Assembly: GCF_022201045.2 (NCBI RefSeq)
Contig: NC_068558.1
Location: 13,483,501-13,547,500, forward strand
Source of the DNA: Citrus sinensis
Taxonomy: Eukaryota; Streptophyta; Magnoliopsida; Sapindales; Rutaceae
Direction: 5' to 3'
Length of the DNA stretch: 64,000 nucleotides
Each line of letters starts with the position of its first letter. The stretch's first letter is position 1. A program made the translations under genes and the position numbers. This document shows, one piece after another, positions 47,875-60,388 of the stretch. The notes under the pieces are model-generated. The model had not been told where the DNA came from. It did not search any database and worked only from the letters and a program-made list of their open reading frames with translations.

Positions 47875-50800
47875 ATGGGATATGGGTTTCATAACTTTCT
47901 CTACAGTATTGCTTTTGCAGCTGTTGTTTTCGTCTCTTGTCTTCATCAATATTCAGACGCTGCTACGTTTCATGATGGTGATGACCAACGACTTAGTGAT
48001 GTATCATTAGGTAATTCAAAAGTGGGCGGCTGTGATTTCTTCCAAGGGAGTTGGGTTCGTGATGACGCTTACCCTCTTTATGACACCTCAATTTGTCCAT
48101 TTATCGAAAGAGAATTTGACTGCCTCAAAAATGGTCGCCCTGATAAACTGTATCTCAAATACAAATGGAAGCCTACTGCTTGTGAATTGCCAAGGTACCA
48201 ATATTTATTTTATGTTTCTTGTTTTGCGTTCCTTGCTTCTAACAACTCAAAATTTAATTTCGTGCAGGGACTTATTTATTTATTTATTAAGTAGTAGGAT
48301 GGTAACTCAATTTTCTTCCCTCCCATGGCACCCTAGACTTCTTGTACCATTACAAATTTTTTCTACATAAACTGTTGTGTGTTTCAGTCATCAAGAATAA
48401 TTATATATATACACACACACATGTACACACATTAATGATTTAGTAAGCGATGGTGCTCATCTTATAGTGGTGTCATCATCACTTGATGATATTTGGTTAA
48501 TTCATAATCTCAACAATATTCATAATAAGTCATAAAATTGTGTCACGTATTCAGTGTTCACTTTATGGTGAGTACTGGACGACGTAAAATAATTTTGTGC
48601 CGCTTCTGTATTTTATAGATACAAGAAGCATTTGGACTTGATCAGGTATATATACATGCAATGTTCACGGAAGTCTGTCTAGTTAAGCAAATAACAAAAC
48701 ATAAAGCATGTACTTTTCTTTTATTTGAGAGAATTTGCAAATATGGATATGGCGGTGCAACTGCAATTACTAAGAACTCTAGCTTTCTATCTATGTATCT
48801 ATATATATATATATATATATATGATGCAGATTCGATGGCCGGGATTTCTTGAGGAGGTACAAGGGGAAGAAAATATTGTTTGTGGGGGACTCTCTGAGCC
48901 TAAATCAATGGCAGTCACTTGCATGCATGTTACATGCTTCGGTGCCCCAAACAAACTTCACAATCAGCAGAACAAATGGCGTCTCAACCTTCACTATACC
49001 TGTAGGTTTATTAAATAACCTTTATTAATTGCTAAACATTAACATATACATGCTTCAATTAGTTAATTAAGCCGAGCTTTATCAATCAAATTTCTTATAT
49101 TTTAATTTGCAGGAATATGACATTTCTGTGAAGTTAGATCGTAATGCCTTTCTTGTCGACATAGTAAAAGAAAAGATTGGCAGAGTTCTAAAGCTCGACT
49201 CCATTAAGCACGGCGATGCATGGAAAGGATATGACATGCTTATCTTCAATACCTGGCATTGGTGGCTCCATAAAGGAAGCAAACAACCGTAAGACAACAT
49301 TGATTAACACAATTAATTAATTAATTATTACATGTATTCTACTATAGTATCCCTAAGAATCAGACTTACGATTAATTAATTATTTTTTTAAATCAAATTG
49401 CTGACCCTATGCCCAAGGAGTGGGACTATTTGAACCATTAATATTTTTCCTTTAAATCTATTTAAAAAGAAATATTTATTACTAAAAGTTTTAATTTTTT
49501 AAAATTCTAAAATTAACCCTCACTAATCTCTTTCTTCTTCAATTTCACTCTAATAAAAGTCTTTCTCTACCATCGCTATTTGTAAATTGAACTCTCTTAT
49601 CTTATTTCTTGTAGCCATTAGTTCTTTTTTCTATAAGTAAATCATCGAATATTGTTTCTTCTCGATCTAGATGTTATAATAACAACTTATTTAAACACAG
49701 TATATTCAACGTAAATTATTGTTTTAATTGAATAATTTATAAATTGTAGAAGTATCTTGTCAAAATCTAAAACATCGTTTTGGTGATTAAAATGGAGATA
49801 TTTGTTAGTTTACATCCTTAACTTTAGATAGAAATTAGGTGATGCTAGATTTTTCTTTATGAAAATTTGGATGACAAAGGGCATTCACCCAAGAGTGGTG
49901 CCTAATGACCTAAGATTATTTAGCAATTAAACTACACTTTCTTGTTTGGAACAACTCTTGGGTTGATGTAAGTTACGTTATTATGTAACTTAGTAAGATA
50001 AATAAAAAGTTGTATTTAGATGTTGGGTTTAATTTGTTTATTTTTATTCTTGATAGATGATAGGTTACGACAATTTCTATTTGAACAATCTTCTCATCAT
50101 TACTCATATTCATATGCAATCTATCACAACCGAGAGAGAGAGCGTGAGAGAGAGAATGGTAAGAAACTAAAGAAAGACAAAGTGGTTTGTTAGAGAAATT
50201 GAAAATAGGGTTAATTAGGTAACTTTATCCCATATTTTCTTAATAATAAAAACATTAATTAAAAAAAGGGTGTATCGAGAAAAATCTTAGATTCAAATAG
50301 GCTTACTCCCTGCCTAAATCATTGTCGACAATTAAATGAATTGATCGATTGAAAAACAGAATCATTTTAAAGAATTTTAAAGAGTTTGGTGGGTTTTGAA
50401 ACAAAACGTGAGAAACGATAATTTTAACAAATAAAGAGGGAGATTTTGATAATTTTCTTATTAATTTAATTGAACGAAATATAATGTTCAAGAATAATTG
50501 ATAAAATTAATTTGTTTTTTGAGCTTGATTCAGATGGGACTACATTCAAGAAGAAAATAATATACAAAAAGATATGGATCGTTTGGTTGCGTTTAACAAA
50601 GGACTCACTACTTGGGGGAAGTGGGTTGATTCTTCCCTTGATCCTACCACCACCAAAGTTTTCTTTCAAGGCATTTCTCCTACACATTACAAGTAAGCAC
50701 TTTCAGCTCATATACATACATAATAATTCAATCTGTCCATTGCCCTCTGAATCAATTTGTGCTTGACAGGCCATCAGTCGATAAATTTATTTTTTTCCCC

Positions 50801-51133
50801 CTTTTTTATATGGTGGACAGTGGCCAGGAATGGAGTGAGTCGAAATCAACGTGCGTCGGACAAACCCAACCAATAAATGGTTCAACATATCCCGGAGGTT
50901 CACCGCCGGCGGTGGGGATTGTGAAGGAAGTCTTGAGCAGTATGTCAACGCAAGTTACTTTGCTGGACATAACAACACTGTCTCAGATGAGAAAAGATGG
51001 CCATCCATCAATATATGGACTCGACGGCCAAAAGGGAAGTGATTGCAGCCATTGGTGTCTTGCTGGCGTTCCTGATACTTGGAATGAGATTTTGTACGCA
51101 ATTCTTGTTAGCGGAAGAAATGCAAGAAATTGA
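47875..51133 (+). CDS. TRICHOME BIREFRINGENCE-LIKE protein (TBL38-43 group), copy B
   Basis: Predicted cell-wall polysaccharide O-acetyltransferase. Exons 47875-48194, 48830-49001, 49113-49288, 50534-50692, 50821-51133 total 1140 bp, 379 residues. Exons 2-4 are 172, 176 and 159 bp, the same as in the other two copies. The N-terminal hydrophobic segment ([16 protein letters not shown]) follows ATG 47875; there is no earlier in-frame ATG after the upstream GTG. The catalytic block is [11 protein letters not shown] (Leu where copy A has Arg), then FNTWHWW and [16 protein letters not shown]. The C-terminus has a short extra tail (SGRNARN). Intron 1 ends with an (AT)n tract at 48801-48822, close to the acceptor. 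Intron 3 (1.25 kb) may hold a degraded TIR element (49419-50310). Confidence 0.92.
49419..50310. mobile_element. Possible degraded TIR element in intron 3 of TBL copy B
   Basis: The left end GGAGTGGGACTATTTGAACC resembles the reverse complement of the right end (GGAGTAAGCCTATTTGAATC), and the similarity continues into ATTTTTC. Candidate 8-bp flanks ATGCCCAA and CTGCCTAA match 6 of 8. The interior is AT-rich without a transposase. Confidence 0.4.
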
Positions 51134-51429
51134 TGATGATGATGATAAAGATATTATTCGGATCAACTATATTTGAAAGTAAAAATAATTCTCAAACTTT
51201 CTCTAATGGATGTTCCAATATTCTAATCAAATAATTTTTAAACAGTTTATTTAGTTGGTCTTTCAAGTTTGAACTTTAAGAAGTGTAGAAAATTAAAAAT
51301 TGATTGGAGTTTTGTAGCCCTCTCTATTCTTTTAAAAAGTAATCCTTAGGGAAAAAAATCCCTAATGGATATATTCACGTTTCTTAATTGTGTAACAACA
51401 TACTAAATTTAAACATTGACTAAACTGAA

Positions 51430-51990
51430 TAGAAATGGCAAAAAGTCCGGGTCAAGCTAAGCCTCCCACATGAGAGCCTCGACAAGGTTTAAGGAAAAAA
51501 CCCCACCTAAGCCTAATCCCTTTATTTTTTTAAAAAATAAATTTATAAATAGAATAATATATTAAAATTTAAAAAATAATAGAAAAATAAAAAAAAAGTT
51601 TAAATTCCTAATTCATATATCAATAATGAATAAAAAAACTTAAAATTATAATATTAAACTCTATTTTAAGTGTTAATTAATTAAGCAAGTGATTGAATTA
51701 GAGAATTTTGTACTAAAAAATTAGATCTCTATACTTTTATTTGCTTCACTTTCTTTATTTATTATTTTATTTCGAAATATTTATTTATTTTAATTCATTG
51801 TTGATTATAACAACTTGATTATTATTAACTCATTTCAAGTTTACACCCATTAAAAAATTTTGAAAAAATAATTAAAAGCCCAAGCTCGGCCTGGCCCATG
51901 GGTTCGGCCCTTACACTTCCACTCTAATGGACTTGGGCTTGGGCTTGGGCTTGAAAAAACCCGACACAAGCCCGCATTTTATCATCCCTA
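51430..51990. mobile_element. Diverged hAT-like element, 561 bp
   Basis: The ends TAGAAATGGCAAAA and (reverse complement) TAGGGATGATAAAA are hAT-type. Repeated GGGCTTG motifs occur inside the right end. Flanking 8-mers AAACTGAA and AAATTGGA match 6 of 8. It starts about 300 bp after TBL copy B. No coding capacity. Confidence 0.5.
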
Positions 51991-52705
51991 AAATTGGATA
52001 TTATTTCGATGGGGTTGTAATGAAAATTGTAAATTAACTTGGGACAAATGAAGAAAACATTAGAAATATTTGGGTTGGGACTAGTTAAAAGCCTAGGAAC
52101 AAGCCCAGACTTTTTAATTTATAAATAAAAAATAAATTAAATTTAAATAAAAAGAAAAACTCAAAATATTAAATTAATATTTTTATATTAATGTTTGTGA
52201 TTTATTATGTTGTGTTACTAATATTTTGCGTATTAGACTATTATTTTATTATGTATTGGGTAATTATCTTTAATTTAAATATTTTTTAATTAATTTAAAA
52301 ATTATTTCCTAATTAATGAAAAAAGCATTGGCCCGCCCCAAGCCCGTCTAGGCCCGACCTAAGCCCAATCCATCCATACTTGGATGAGCTTTTAAAGAAC
52401 TTGTGCTTGTTATCAATAATATGACTTGAGTCTGAGCTTGGAAAAACTTGGCCCAAGCCTACATTTTGCCAACTCTATATAGACATAAGTATTCAATTTT
52501 GAAAAAAGGTAAAAATTATATAAAAGATACATATATTATTTAAACTTTCACTTACACCACCTAGCTCGGCTAACTACTAAAAACATTTTTATTTTATTAA
52601 CTCAAGTATTTATTGAAGCTCGAACTTATGACCTAAATCCTAAGGACTCCTTATTACTGGAGTTAGACTTTAGTTCACTGGAAAAATAAAAAATTCACAT
52701 GTATG
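51991..52705. repeat. Second hAT-like remnant and spacer
   Basis: Around 52080-52478 the sequence again carries AAGCCCA and GCCCGAC-type motifs and ends in ACATTTTGCCAACTCTA, like the terminus of the preceding element. The left end is not clear. Otherwise nothing recognised. Confidence 0.4.
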
Positions 52706-52965
52706 TATATATTATGGTTAATTTTGAAGTATCTCTTTTTGAATTGACCATCTTCAAATCACCTTCTTACTTTTAAAAATCTCAATTTACCTCCTAATTT
52801 TTGTTAAAAAGACCAAAAAAAAAAAAAAATCAATCATCAATCCACCCCCATTTTTCCCTTATCCTTTGAACAAAAACGAGAGTAACTTAAGATTTCAAAA
52901 GTAAGAGAGTTATTTGAAAATAGTCAATTCATGAGGAGTAATCCAAAATTTATCCTATAAATTAT
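52706..52965. mobile_element. Mutator-like MITE, 240 bp
   Basis: Element 52716-52955 has long imperfect TIRs: left GGTTAATTTTGAAG, right (inverse) GGATAAATTTTGGA, then shared GAATTGAC and CTTACTTTT blocks, about 70 bp each. Flanking 10-mers TATATATTAT and TATAAATTAT match 9 of 10. Confidence 0.65.
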
Positions 52966-54737
52966 CTAGATTTTAATTGCAAACGGCTACCTTAAGAAAA
53001 TAATAAATTAAAGTCACATAATTTACTAAATAAGTTTCTTAATTTAATTCATTTTGAGGCACTAATTTATTTTTTTATCTTAAAGGTAAAGAAATTCATT
53101 TTTGGTTTCTTATACTTTAAATAGGACAAAAATAAGTACTTATAAATAGGTTTATTACTCATCATTTTCAAAAACTTTATACATTTTATTAACTATCACT
53201 CGTCATTATCACAGACTTTTTTACTCATAACTATTTCAAAAGATTTTCAATGATACATGATGCAGGTATAAGGTATTGATTCAAAATCAAGGGTAGTGCT
53301 ATGATACATTATGATGTATCATACATTATCTCAATAGTCGTGTCCAACAATTGAAAAGTTGAATCAATAAAATTATATTTGAGTTTATAAAACAACTTTT
53401 GGATTTGATGTATGATATCATAACAAGTCAAATATAAATTAATTCTATACTTTTATTTTAGAATCAATAATAAATGAATCAGGAAAATTCTCTTTACATC
53501 CCTAGTTTAGCTCTGCCTCACTTCTCTAACGGTTATCGTTTGTAAAATATCCCAACACATCCTTATTTTTTGATTGTTAATTTGCTCAATTTAATAGTTT
53601 TACCCTGGTGAATTTGAATAATTGAAATGAAAAAAACATTTTTTAAAATAAAAATAACTGTGAATTATGTAAGTTTTTAAAAATAAAATCCTCATTTATT
53701 TCTTAGAAAAGATCTCAAAGATAACAAAACAGATGAGGTTTACAAATCCTTGAGATATGACATATATTTTTAGTTATTTAAATTAGGAGTGAGTAATAAC
53801 AAAAAAAAAAAATATTATTATTTAAATTAACAATATAATTTTTAATCATGTAAAACATGTTTTTTTATAAGAGAAGCTATTTGAAGACTAACGGCAAATA
53901 GGTTTTTTATTAGGCTTATTGCTGTCATTACTTAATTTTCCAAATTAAATTAGATAAATTTTACAATTTTATTATTAAAAAAAAAACTTAACAGTTTGCT
54001 GATTTTTTGTGAACATTTTTATTGATCTCCCTCTCTCTCTTTTTCAATTACGTATTTATTAAATTCTTTACTTACGAAAGAATTCAAAAAGGTGAGAAAC
54101 AAAAAGCTCTGTTAATTACTCATAAGAATGTCTATATTAAACATGATTATCACTGCAAATAGGCAAGAAAGAAAAAGATCACACAATAATTTCTTTATAT
54201 ATTTTCGGAATTTATATAGCCTACTATTTTATATTATATTGGTTTATTCTACATACCCTATCACATTAATTATTTGTCCAGCACGGTAAAATTTTATTTT
54301 GTCTGATAAATTAAACACTCTCGTTCATACCAATCCTCAGCTGTCAACAGTCCTATATATAATTATCTTTCCATAAATGTAATTATAATATAATCTAACA
54401 AACAATAATGTTAATTAATCTTCAAAACATGGCTCAAATCTGATTATATATATGTAAAATCTAGATACAACTTTAGTCACAATTCATAGCCTTTATTTTA
54501 AAATTAAAACATGTAAGTCACGGGTCCAAAACTGTAATCTCCTCACACATGTATTTGGTCCCCCACATGTCCAATCTCTCTGGATTCAGCAATAAAAACA
54601 TAAAATCATGTTACCATAAACGAACCTTAATGCAAAATCTACCAAACAGTTAATTCTGATGCATAGATATACACTTGTATATGTGTGTGAGAGAGATATA
54701 TTACCATTAATCAACTCAAATTCTGTAAAATTTTCAG
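52966..54737. other. Spacer upstream of TBL copy C
   Basis: AT-rich. A short palindrome ATGATACATTATGATGTATCAT lies near 53301. No gene seen. The promoter of TBL copy C is expected near 54600-54737. Confidence 0.5.
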
Positions 54738-56485
54738 ATGGCTGATGCTTGGCCTGGTATCTTTTATCATCTTTTCTTTGGGTTTCTACTAGCTACCCTT
54801 AAAGCCAAAGTGCATGCAAATTTGACTCACAGTTATGGTATTATTACAAGGACGGAGCAGAAGCAGCGGCACAAAAATGGCTGCAGTTATTTTGAAGGGA
54901 GTTGGGTTTATGATGATTCATACCCACTTTACAGTTCATGGAATTGTCCATTCTTAAGAGGAGGATTTGATTGCCAAAGAAATGGTAGGCCTGATAAGAA
55001 GTATCTTAAATACAGATGGCAGCCTTCTGCTTGCAACCTTCCAAGGTGACGAAAACTATTCCTGTTGTCTGTTTGTTTGTTGGTTTCATTTTTTTCATAT
55101 GGCTTTAATAAAAAGACACAGATATACAATTACATTTTTTTAAAAGGTAAAAAAGATAATAAAATCTAGATAAATTTTTTAGTCCCTATCTTCTTAAGAT
55201 TTAAATTCAGGTGGTCAATAAAATAAAACTGCTTAAAAATTACTCGATTAAGTACCCGAGCACAAGCAAACACCCGATTGTTGATCTTTTTGGTTGTATG
55301 ATCAAGTAGGTTCGATGGTCGAGATTTCTTGGAGAGATACAGAGGGAAAAAGATTATGTTTGTTGGGGACTCTCTCAGTAACAATATGTGGCTATCACTA
55401 GCATGCATGCTTCACTTTGCTGTCCCTGATTCCAATTACACAATTTCTCAGAAAGGCCTGCTTTCTACATTTTTTCTCCAGGTAGGCTTTCCATATATAT
55501 AATAAATACAAGTTGTTTTCATATTAAATAGATCTTGATTACAAACTAAGTTTTTGTATTTGCAGGAGTATGAGACCTCAGTTATATGGTTAAAAAATGG
55601 ATTCTTGGTGGATCTTGTTCATGATAAAATTGGCAAAATTCTGAAGCTTGATTCAATCAGCACTGGCCATCAGTGGCTAGGAGTGGATATGTTGATCTTC
55701 AACACTTATCATTGGTGGATCCACACTGGAAAATCTCAAAAGTGTGTCATATATTTTTAACTATACAACTATTGTTGTGTGTGTATACGTACATATATAT
55801 ATACACATGCACTGTATCAAAAACCTAAAGCATACGTGAAAAGTTTTACCTTACAGGTTACAAGTCTGATAAGCAGAGAGTTAACCTATTTTTGGTTTTT
55901 GATGGCAGATGGGATTACTTTCAAGTGGGAAGGAAGATTTTTAAACAGATGGATCGTATGGAAGCTCTGAAGATAGCATTAACAACTTGGGCTAAATGGG
56001 TGGGTTCTAACATTGATTTTTCAAAAACTAAAGTCTTCTTCCAAGGAGTTGCAGCAGTTCATGTCGAGTAAGACCGATATATATATATATATACACACAC
56101 CAGCAAAGACTATATATCAAAGACTCCAGCGCAATGTTGTAAGTTTAGACAGGTTACCAATTAATCGATCTCTGTTCTTCTCCAATTCAGTGGCAGGGAA
56201 TGGGGAGATCCAACAGCAAAGGGTTGTGATGGACAAACTGAACCCATGAAGGGACCAAAATATCCAGGCCCTGCTCATCTTGGAGAAGCTGTTGTAAAGA
56301 GTGTAATAAGTTCAATGGCCAAACCTGCTTATTTGCTTGACATTACACTGCTAACTCAACTGAGAAGAGACGGCCACCCTTCTGTTTACACTGGCAGAGG
56401 CAGCGCTTTTGATGACTGCAGCCATTGGTGTCTCGCTGGTGTTCCAGATACTTGGAACCAGCTACTCTATACAGCTTTGATTTAG
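54738..56485 (+). CDS. TRICHOME BIREFRINGENCE-LIKE protein (TBL38-43 group), copy C, diverged
   Basis: Predicted cell-wall polysaccharide O-acetyltransferase. Exons 54738-55045, 55310-55481, 55566-55741, 55909-56067, 56191-56485 total 1110 bp, 369 residues. It has a hydrophobic N-terminus ([15 protein letters not shown]), the TBL block ([32 protein letters not shown]), the GDS block [11 protein letters not shown] and [16 protein letters not shown]. The triad residues are present, but nearby positions differ from copies A and B: NNMW replaces RNQW or LNQW, and PKYPGP replaces STYPGG. The introns are the shortest of the three. It may have a changed substrate or regulation; this is inference. 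Confidence 0.92.
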
Positions 56486-57849
56486 AAGCAATTTTCTGGA
56501 TTAATTTTCTTCATCTATACAATAAGCAAATATTCCCAACAAGCATTTTTCTTGGTTTTGTTCATTCTTATTCTACCTTTGGAGATCAATACAGTGTCCA
56601 TGGATTCAAATTTGTGAAAGATTGAGATAGCAAATTGGTTCACTTTATTTTGAAGAGAAATTGATGCAATGCACTTCGATTTTTTAACAATTTTAAGCGT
56701 GTAGAATAACTATAACTCATTTCATCTCATGAAAGCAGCATAACAATTCTAGTCGCTAACAAGTTCATCTCAATCCTTGAACCTCAAAACTAGCAAATCT
56801 CATTTCACAAATTGATTACTACAATTGATCTATTTTTATTATTTACCGTTTTTAATAAGTTTTTGCATCAGTCATGGAAATTACCTCATGAGCTACTGCC
56901 CAGAATAGTACAACACACCAACTCAAAGATTATGACTTGAAGAAGAAACATTGCACACCAGAAGAATTGCACCATACCATTTTAAAGAGCATAATTATCA
57001 AATTTTCACAACCCTGGGTACCAAAGGCATTTTCTTGTCAACCTCATTTTACCGATCAAAACCTAACACAACTTTTGACTCCGAGTATTATAAGAATGAA
57101 GTTTTCAGTCAATCCAGTTCATGACTCTAACAAGATTCTGAAATGTAATAACATGTAGAGCTCTAATACCATAAACACAATGTAATTGCCACTAATTAAC
57201 CTATCAGAATCTCCTAAGGCAGATATTCATGCCCATAAAAGAAAGAAAAAAAGGACATCAAGGAAGCAAAAAATCATTGGGAAACAATCTCAAGAAAAAC
57301 ACATTTCACATAAGCAATACCATGAGGTCACATAAGATACACACATGCCACTCATCATAATCACTGCATTCCATTCAATTTTCTGTATTTGTAATAAGAG
57401 TTTTCTCCACAACTGTAATTCAGAAGCCCAAGTGTTTCATCCAGTTGAAAGCAGTATAACAATTCTACCAACCATTTCACATGATAACAAAGCTAAATTC
57501 CAAATATTGAACCACAAAACAAGTAAAACTCATTTCATAAAGTAACTACGACAATAAATACACATTTCAAGAAAAACACTGGTTCTAGAGATTTAATTTT
57601 ATAAACAGAATAGAATATTTCACCAACTCACAGCTTACGAGATGCAGAAGAAGGTTGAAAGAATGCATATATATGCCTTTGTAAAACTGACAATTACTCA
57701 TGCTCTTTTAGCAAGCTTACCAATTCAAGAAGTCATGCAAATTTCTGCAGATAACCAATCTAAATTCAATCCATCCCATCAGCTTGACAGTTTAAAGCCA
57801 ACCTCAAAACAAGTTCTCCATTGGCCTCATAAGAAGTTTCTTTCATCAT
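56486..57849. other. Spacer between TBL copy C and the PPR remnant
   Basis: 3' flank of TBL copy C. Small ORFs here show no domain. Nothing else recognised. Confidence 0.5.
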
Positions 57850-59704
57850 GTCGATGGCTCATGAACAGGAAATGAAGGTAGCAAGTCCAGACATTCACGA
57901 TATTTTCAATCCGTTGCAAGTGATTCCACGACTATGGAATATAGATGTGCATCCGGCATCACATTTCCCTCTTTCATTTTGTGAAGAAGCTCAACCGCTT
58001 TTTGCATCCTGTTATTTTACAAGAAACCGCACATACCTGTATCAGATGTGACTGCATTTGGAGCACGATCATTTCTATCCACAAACAGTAACACATCATT
58101 CACCGTTTCTAGTTGTCCTTCTCTACCGAGCCCATGATCATGATGGTATGTGTTACAACATTTGGAACCAACCTATGATGAGGCAATTTGTGAAATAACT
58201 ACCATGCCTTTTCCAATCTCCTTGCTTCACAAAATCCACCAAGAATGCAATTAAAGATTTCAATGAAGAATTTAAACTTGCAGTTTTAAAAAAATTATTG
58301 AAAAGTTCCAATGCCTCTCAAAGATAACCATTCTTACAAAGACCATCAATTTGTGCAATATATGTCCTTGAATCATGACAACCTTGTTAGATTTCATCCA
58401 ATCAAACAGTTTACGGGCATCTCCAACCCTACCTACCTGAAAGACGCCAGTTAACAAGGTGTTATAAGTAACAACATCAGGTCTAATCCCTTTTGAAACC
58501 ATTTCCGTGTACAAACTTATTGCTTCCTCTACTTTCTACCTTTTGCAATGCTCATTGATCGAGATACTGTAGCTAACAACACTAGGTCTACACACCTTAT
58601 TCATCATTGAAATAAAGAGGTTCATTGCATCAGCAATTCTACCTATCAAGTGAAACCCATCCAACAACCTGCTGTAAGTGACTATATCAGGATGCACATT
58701 TCTTTGTATCATCAATTCTAACATTTCACTTGCTTATTCTACCTTTCCGTTCTTGCATAATACATCGATCGTCACACCAAATGTTACCACATGGGTTGTA
58801 CACCTTGATCAGTCATCTCAACAAACAAATGTTTAGCCACATCCCAATTAGCAACACAACAAAACCATGAATTAAACAGCTGTAACAATCACATTTTGAT
58901 AAGTCATGTTACTCTTCATTTGCCTTGTCTACTTAACCGTCTTTCCGAAGACCATCAATGATCCTACCATAAGTAACAACATCAGGCTTACAAATAACAC
59001 CTGATTTATCATTCCTGTTGATCATCTCTTCATGCAAGTTAAGTGCAAGAATTGTATTGCCTGTCTGACACAATCCTTTAATCAAAGTGCCATTTGTAAT
59101 GATATCAGGACTACAGCCAAAAGCAACCATTTTCTTAAACAGTTTAGTGGCTTCTAAAATCCTTATCTCTGTACAAAATCCCTTAATCAAAGTAGTAAAA
59201 GTCATAGCATCTGGGGCAAAAACCCTCCTCAAGATGCTCCCAAAAACCAAAAAACCATCGGAAATACTACCCATATTGCAAAAAGCAACTATTCAAAAAT
59301 GTTTGGTAAAGTCAAATCAGGCATCAACCCAGCTGAGTTAAACCTCCAGTAAAGCGAGAAAACAGTATCATAATGATTTTTCTTAAACAAGTGCAGTAAA
59401 TAAAAAAGTGAGAGATGACAAAGGAGGTGGGGATTTCAGACGAATCATGTAATCAAAGAAATCAAGTGATTCGTTCAAAGTGAAGTTACCTGATTTGCAA
59501 TTCTCATTGAGGAATTTAGAAAGTGTAGCTTGGTTTTGCCGTTTTTCGAAACAAAGAAGAGAGATTATTTCTGGAATCAGAAGATGAGAGGCTCCGGAAG
59601 TGAGTGAGAGAAGATGTTAGCTTACAGTTTAAAGCTGTTTTTGAAGAAGAAGAACGGAATGAAATTCTGTGAAGCATTGCAGTCCGTTGATTTTGTGAGA
59701 TCAA
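57850..59704 (-). pseudogene. Decayed P-class PPR gene (restorer-of-fertility type)
   Basis: PPR proteins bind organellar RNA. Read on the minus strand, a Ser/Arg-rich N-terminus from ATG 59677 (LHRISFRSSSS) looks like a mitochondrial targeting peptide. It is followed, in changing frames, by 35-residue PPR units: 59274-58933 (TFTTLIKGFC, VVTYGRIIDGL), 58724-58536 (IVTYSRLLDGF, SVVSYSISINE), 58514-58272 (VVTYNTLLTGV), and traces to about 57850. Several stops and frameshifts break it between every segment, for example at 59516-59518, 58933-58935 and 58536-58538. The unit type and spacing fit the Rf-like clade, known for rapid birth and death. It is not functional as read; the 3' limit is approximate. 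Confidence 0.85.
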
Positions 59705-60240
59705 ATCAAATGCCCCTCTGTTAGACGCAGAGACATACAGTAATTAGAATATGGATATGGTATGTATTAATTATTAAAACAAAATAAAAAAAAAATCGTT
59801 AAGAGAAAGTGAGTATCATTGCACATGTTATTTTACACAATAAGTTTTGTACCATGATTTTATTAATCTAATTATGGGATGTCAATCAATAAAATTATGA
59901 TACGTAATGGATTGTGTACAATTACGTACATGATTACATGCTCAATCAGATTTATTTCAAAATTTAAAATCTATTTAGATAGTGTTTACTTCTCAAATGA
60001 GAGTAGGAATCTTGTTATTAAAAATATAGAGTGTGAGTAAAAGTCGATTATTTATTTACATTGAAATTGAAGTATAGAATAAAAATCAAAATCTCATTTA
60101 TGGGTTTACTTTATTTTGGATTGGAAATAAATTATTTCAAATTATTTTTACTCATATTAGAAGAATTTTAATTACAAAGTGAATAAAAAATATATTTGTC
60201 AAATAAAAATATTTATTTTATAATAATTTTAATTATATAA
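59705..60240. other. Intergenic, AT-rich
   Basis: Contains a partly palindromic stretch at about 59829-59950 (ATAAAATTATGATACGTAAT and ACAATTACGTACATGATTAC). No gene. Confidence 0.5.
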
Positions 60241-60388
60241 ATTAATAGTAATTATTAATATTTGTTAATTATGTAAATCACAAGTTTTTATTAATTTTAA
60301 TCTTAACTATGTAAATTAATAGTAATTATTAATATTTGTTAATTATGTAAATCACAAGTTTTTATTAATTTTAATCTTAACTATGTAA
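60241..60388. repeat. Tandem duplication, 74-bp period, two near-identical copies
   Basis: Copy 1 is 60241-60314 and copy 2 is 60315-60388, both starting ATTAATAGTAATTATTAAT. A third partial start follows. The near identity suggests a recent duplication in AT-rich DNA. Confidence 0.85.

Noticed and set aside
48801..48822. (AT)n tract next to the TBL copy B exon 2 acceptor
   Set aside because: Simple microsatellite; the acceptor GATGCAG right after it is normal.
53296..53325. ATGATACATTATGATGTATCAT palindrome
   Set aside because: Isolated short AT-rich palindrome, expected by chance in such DNA.
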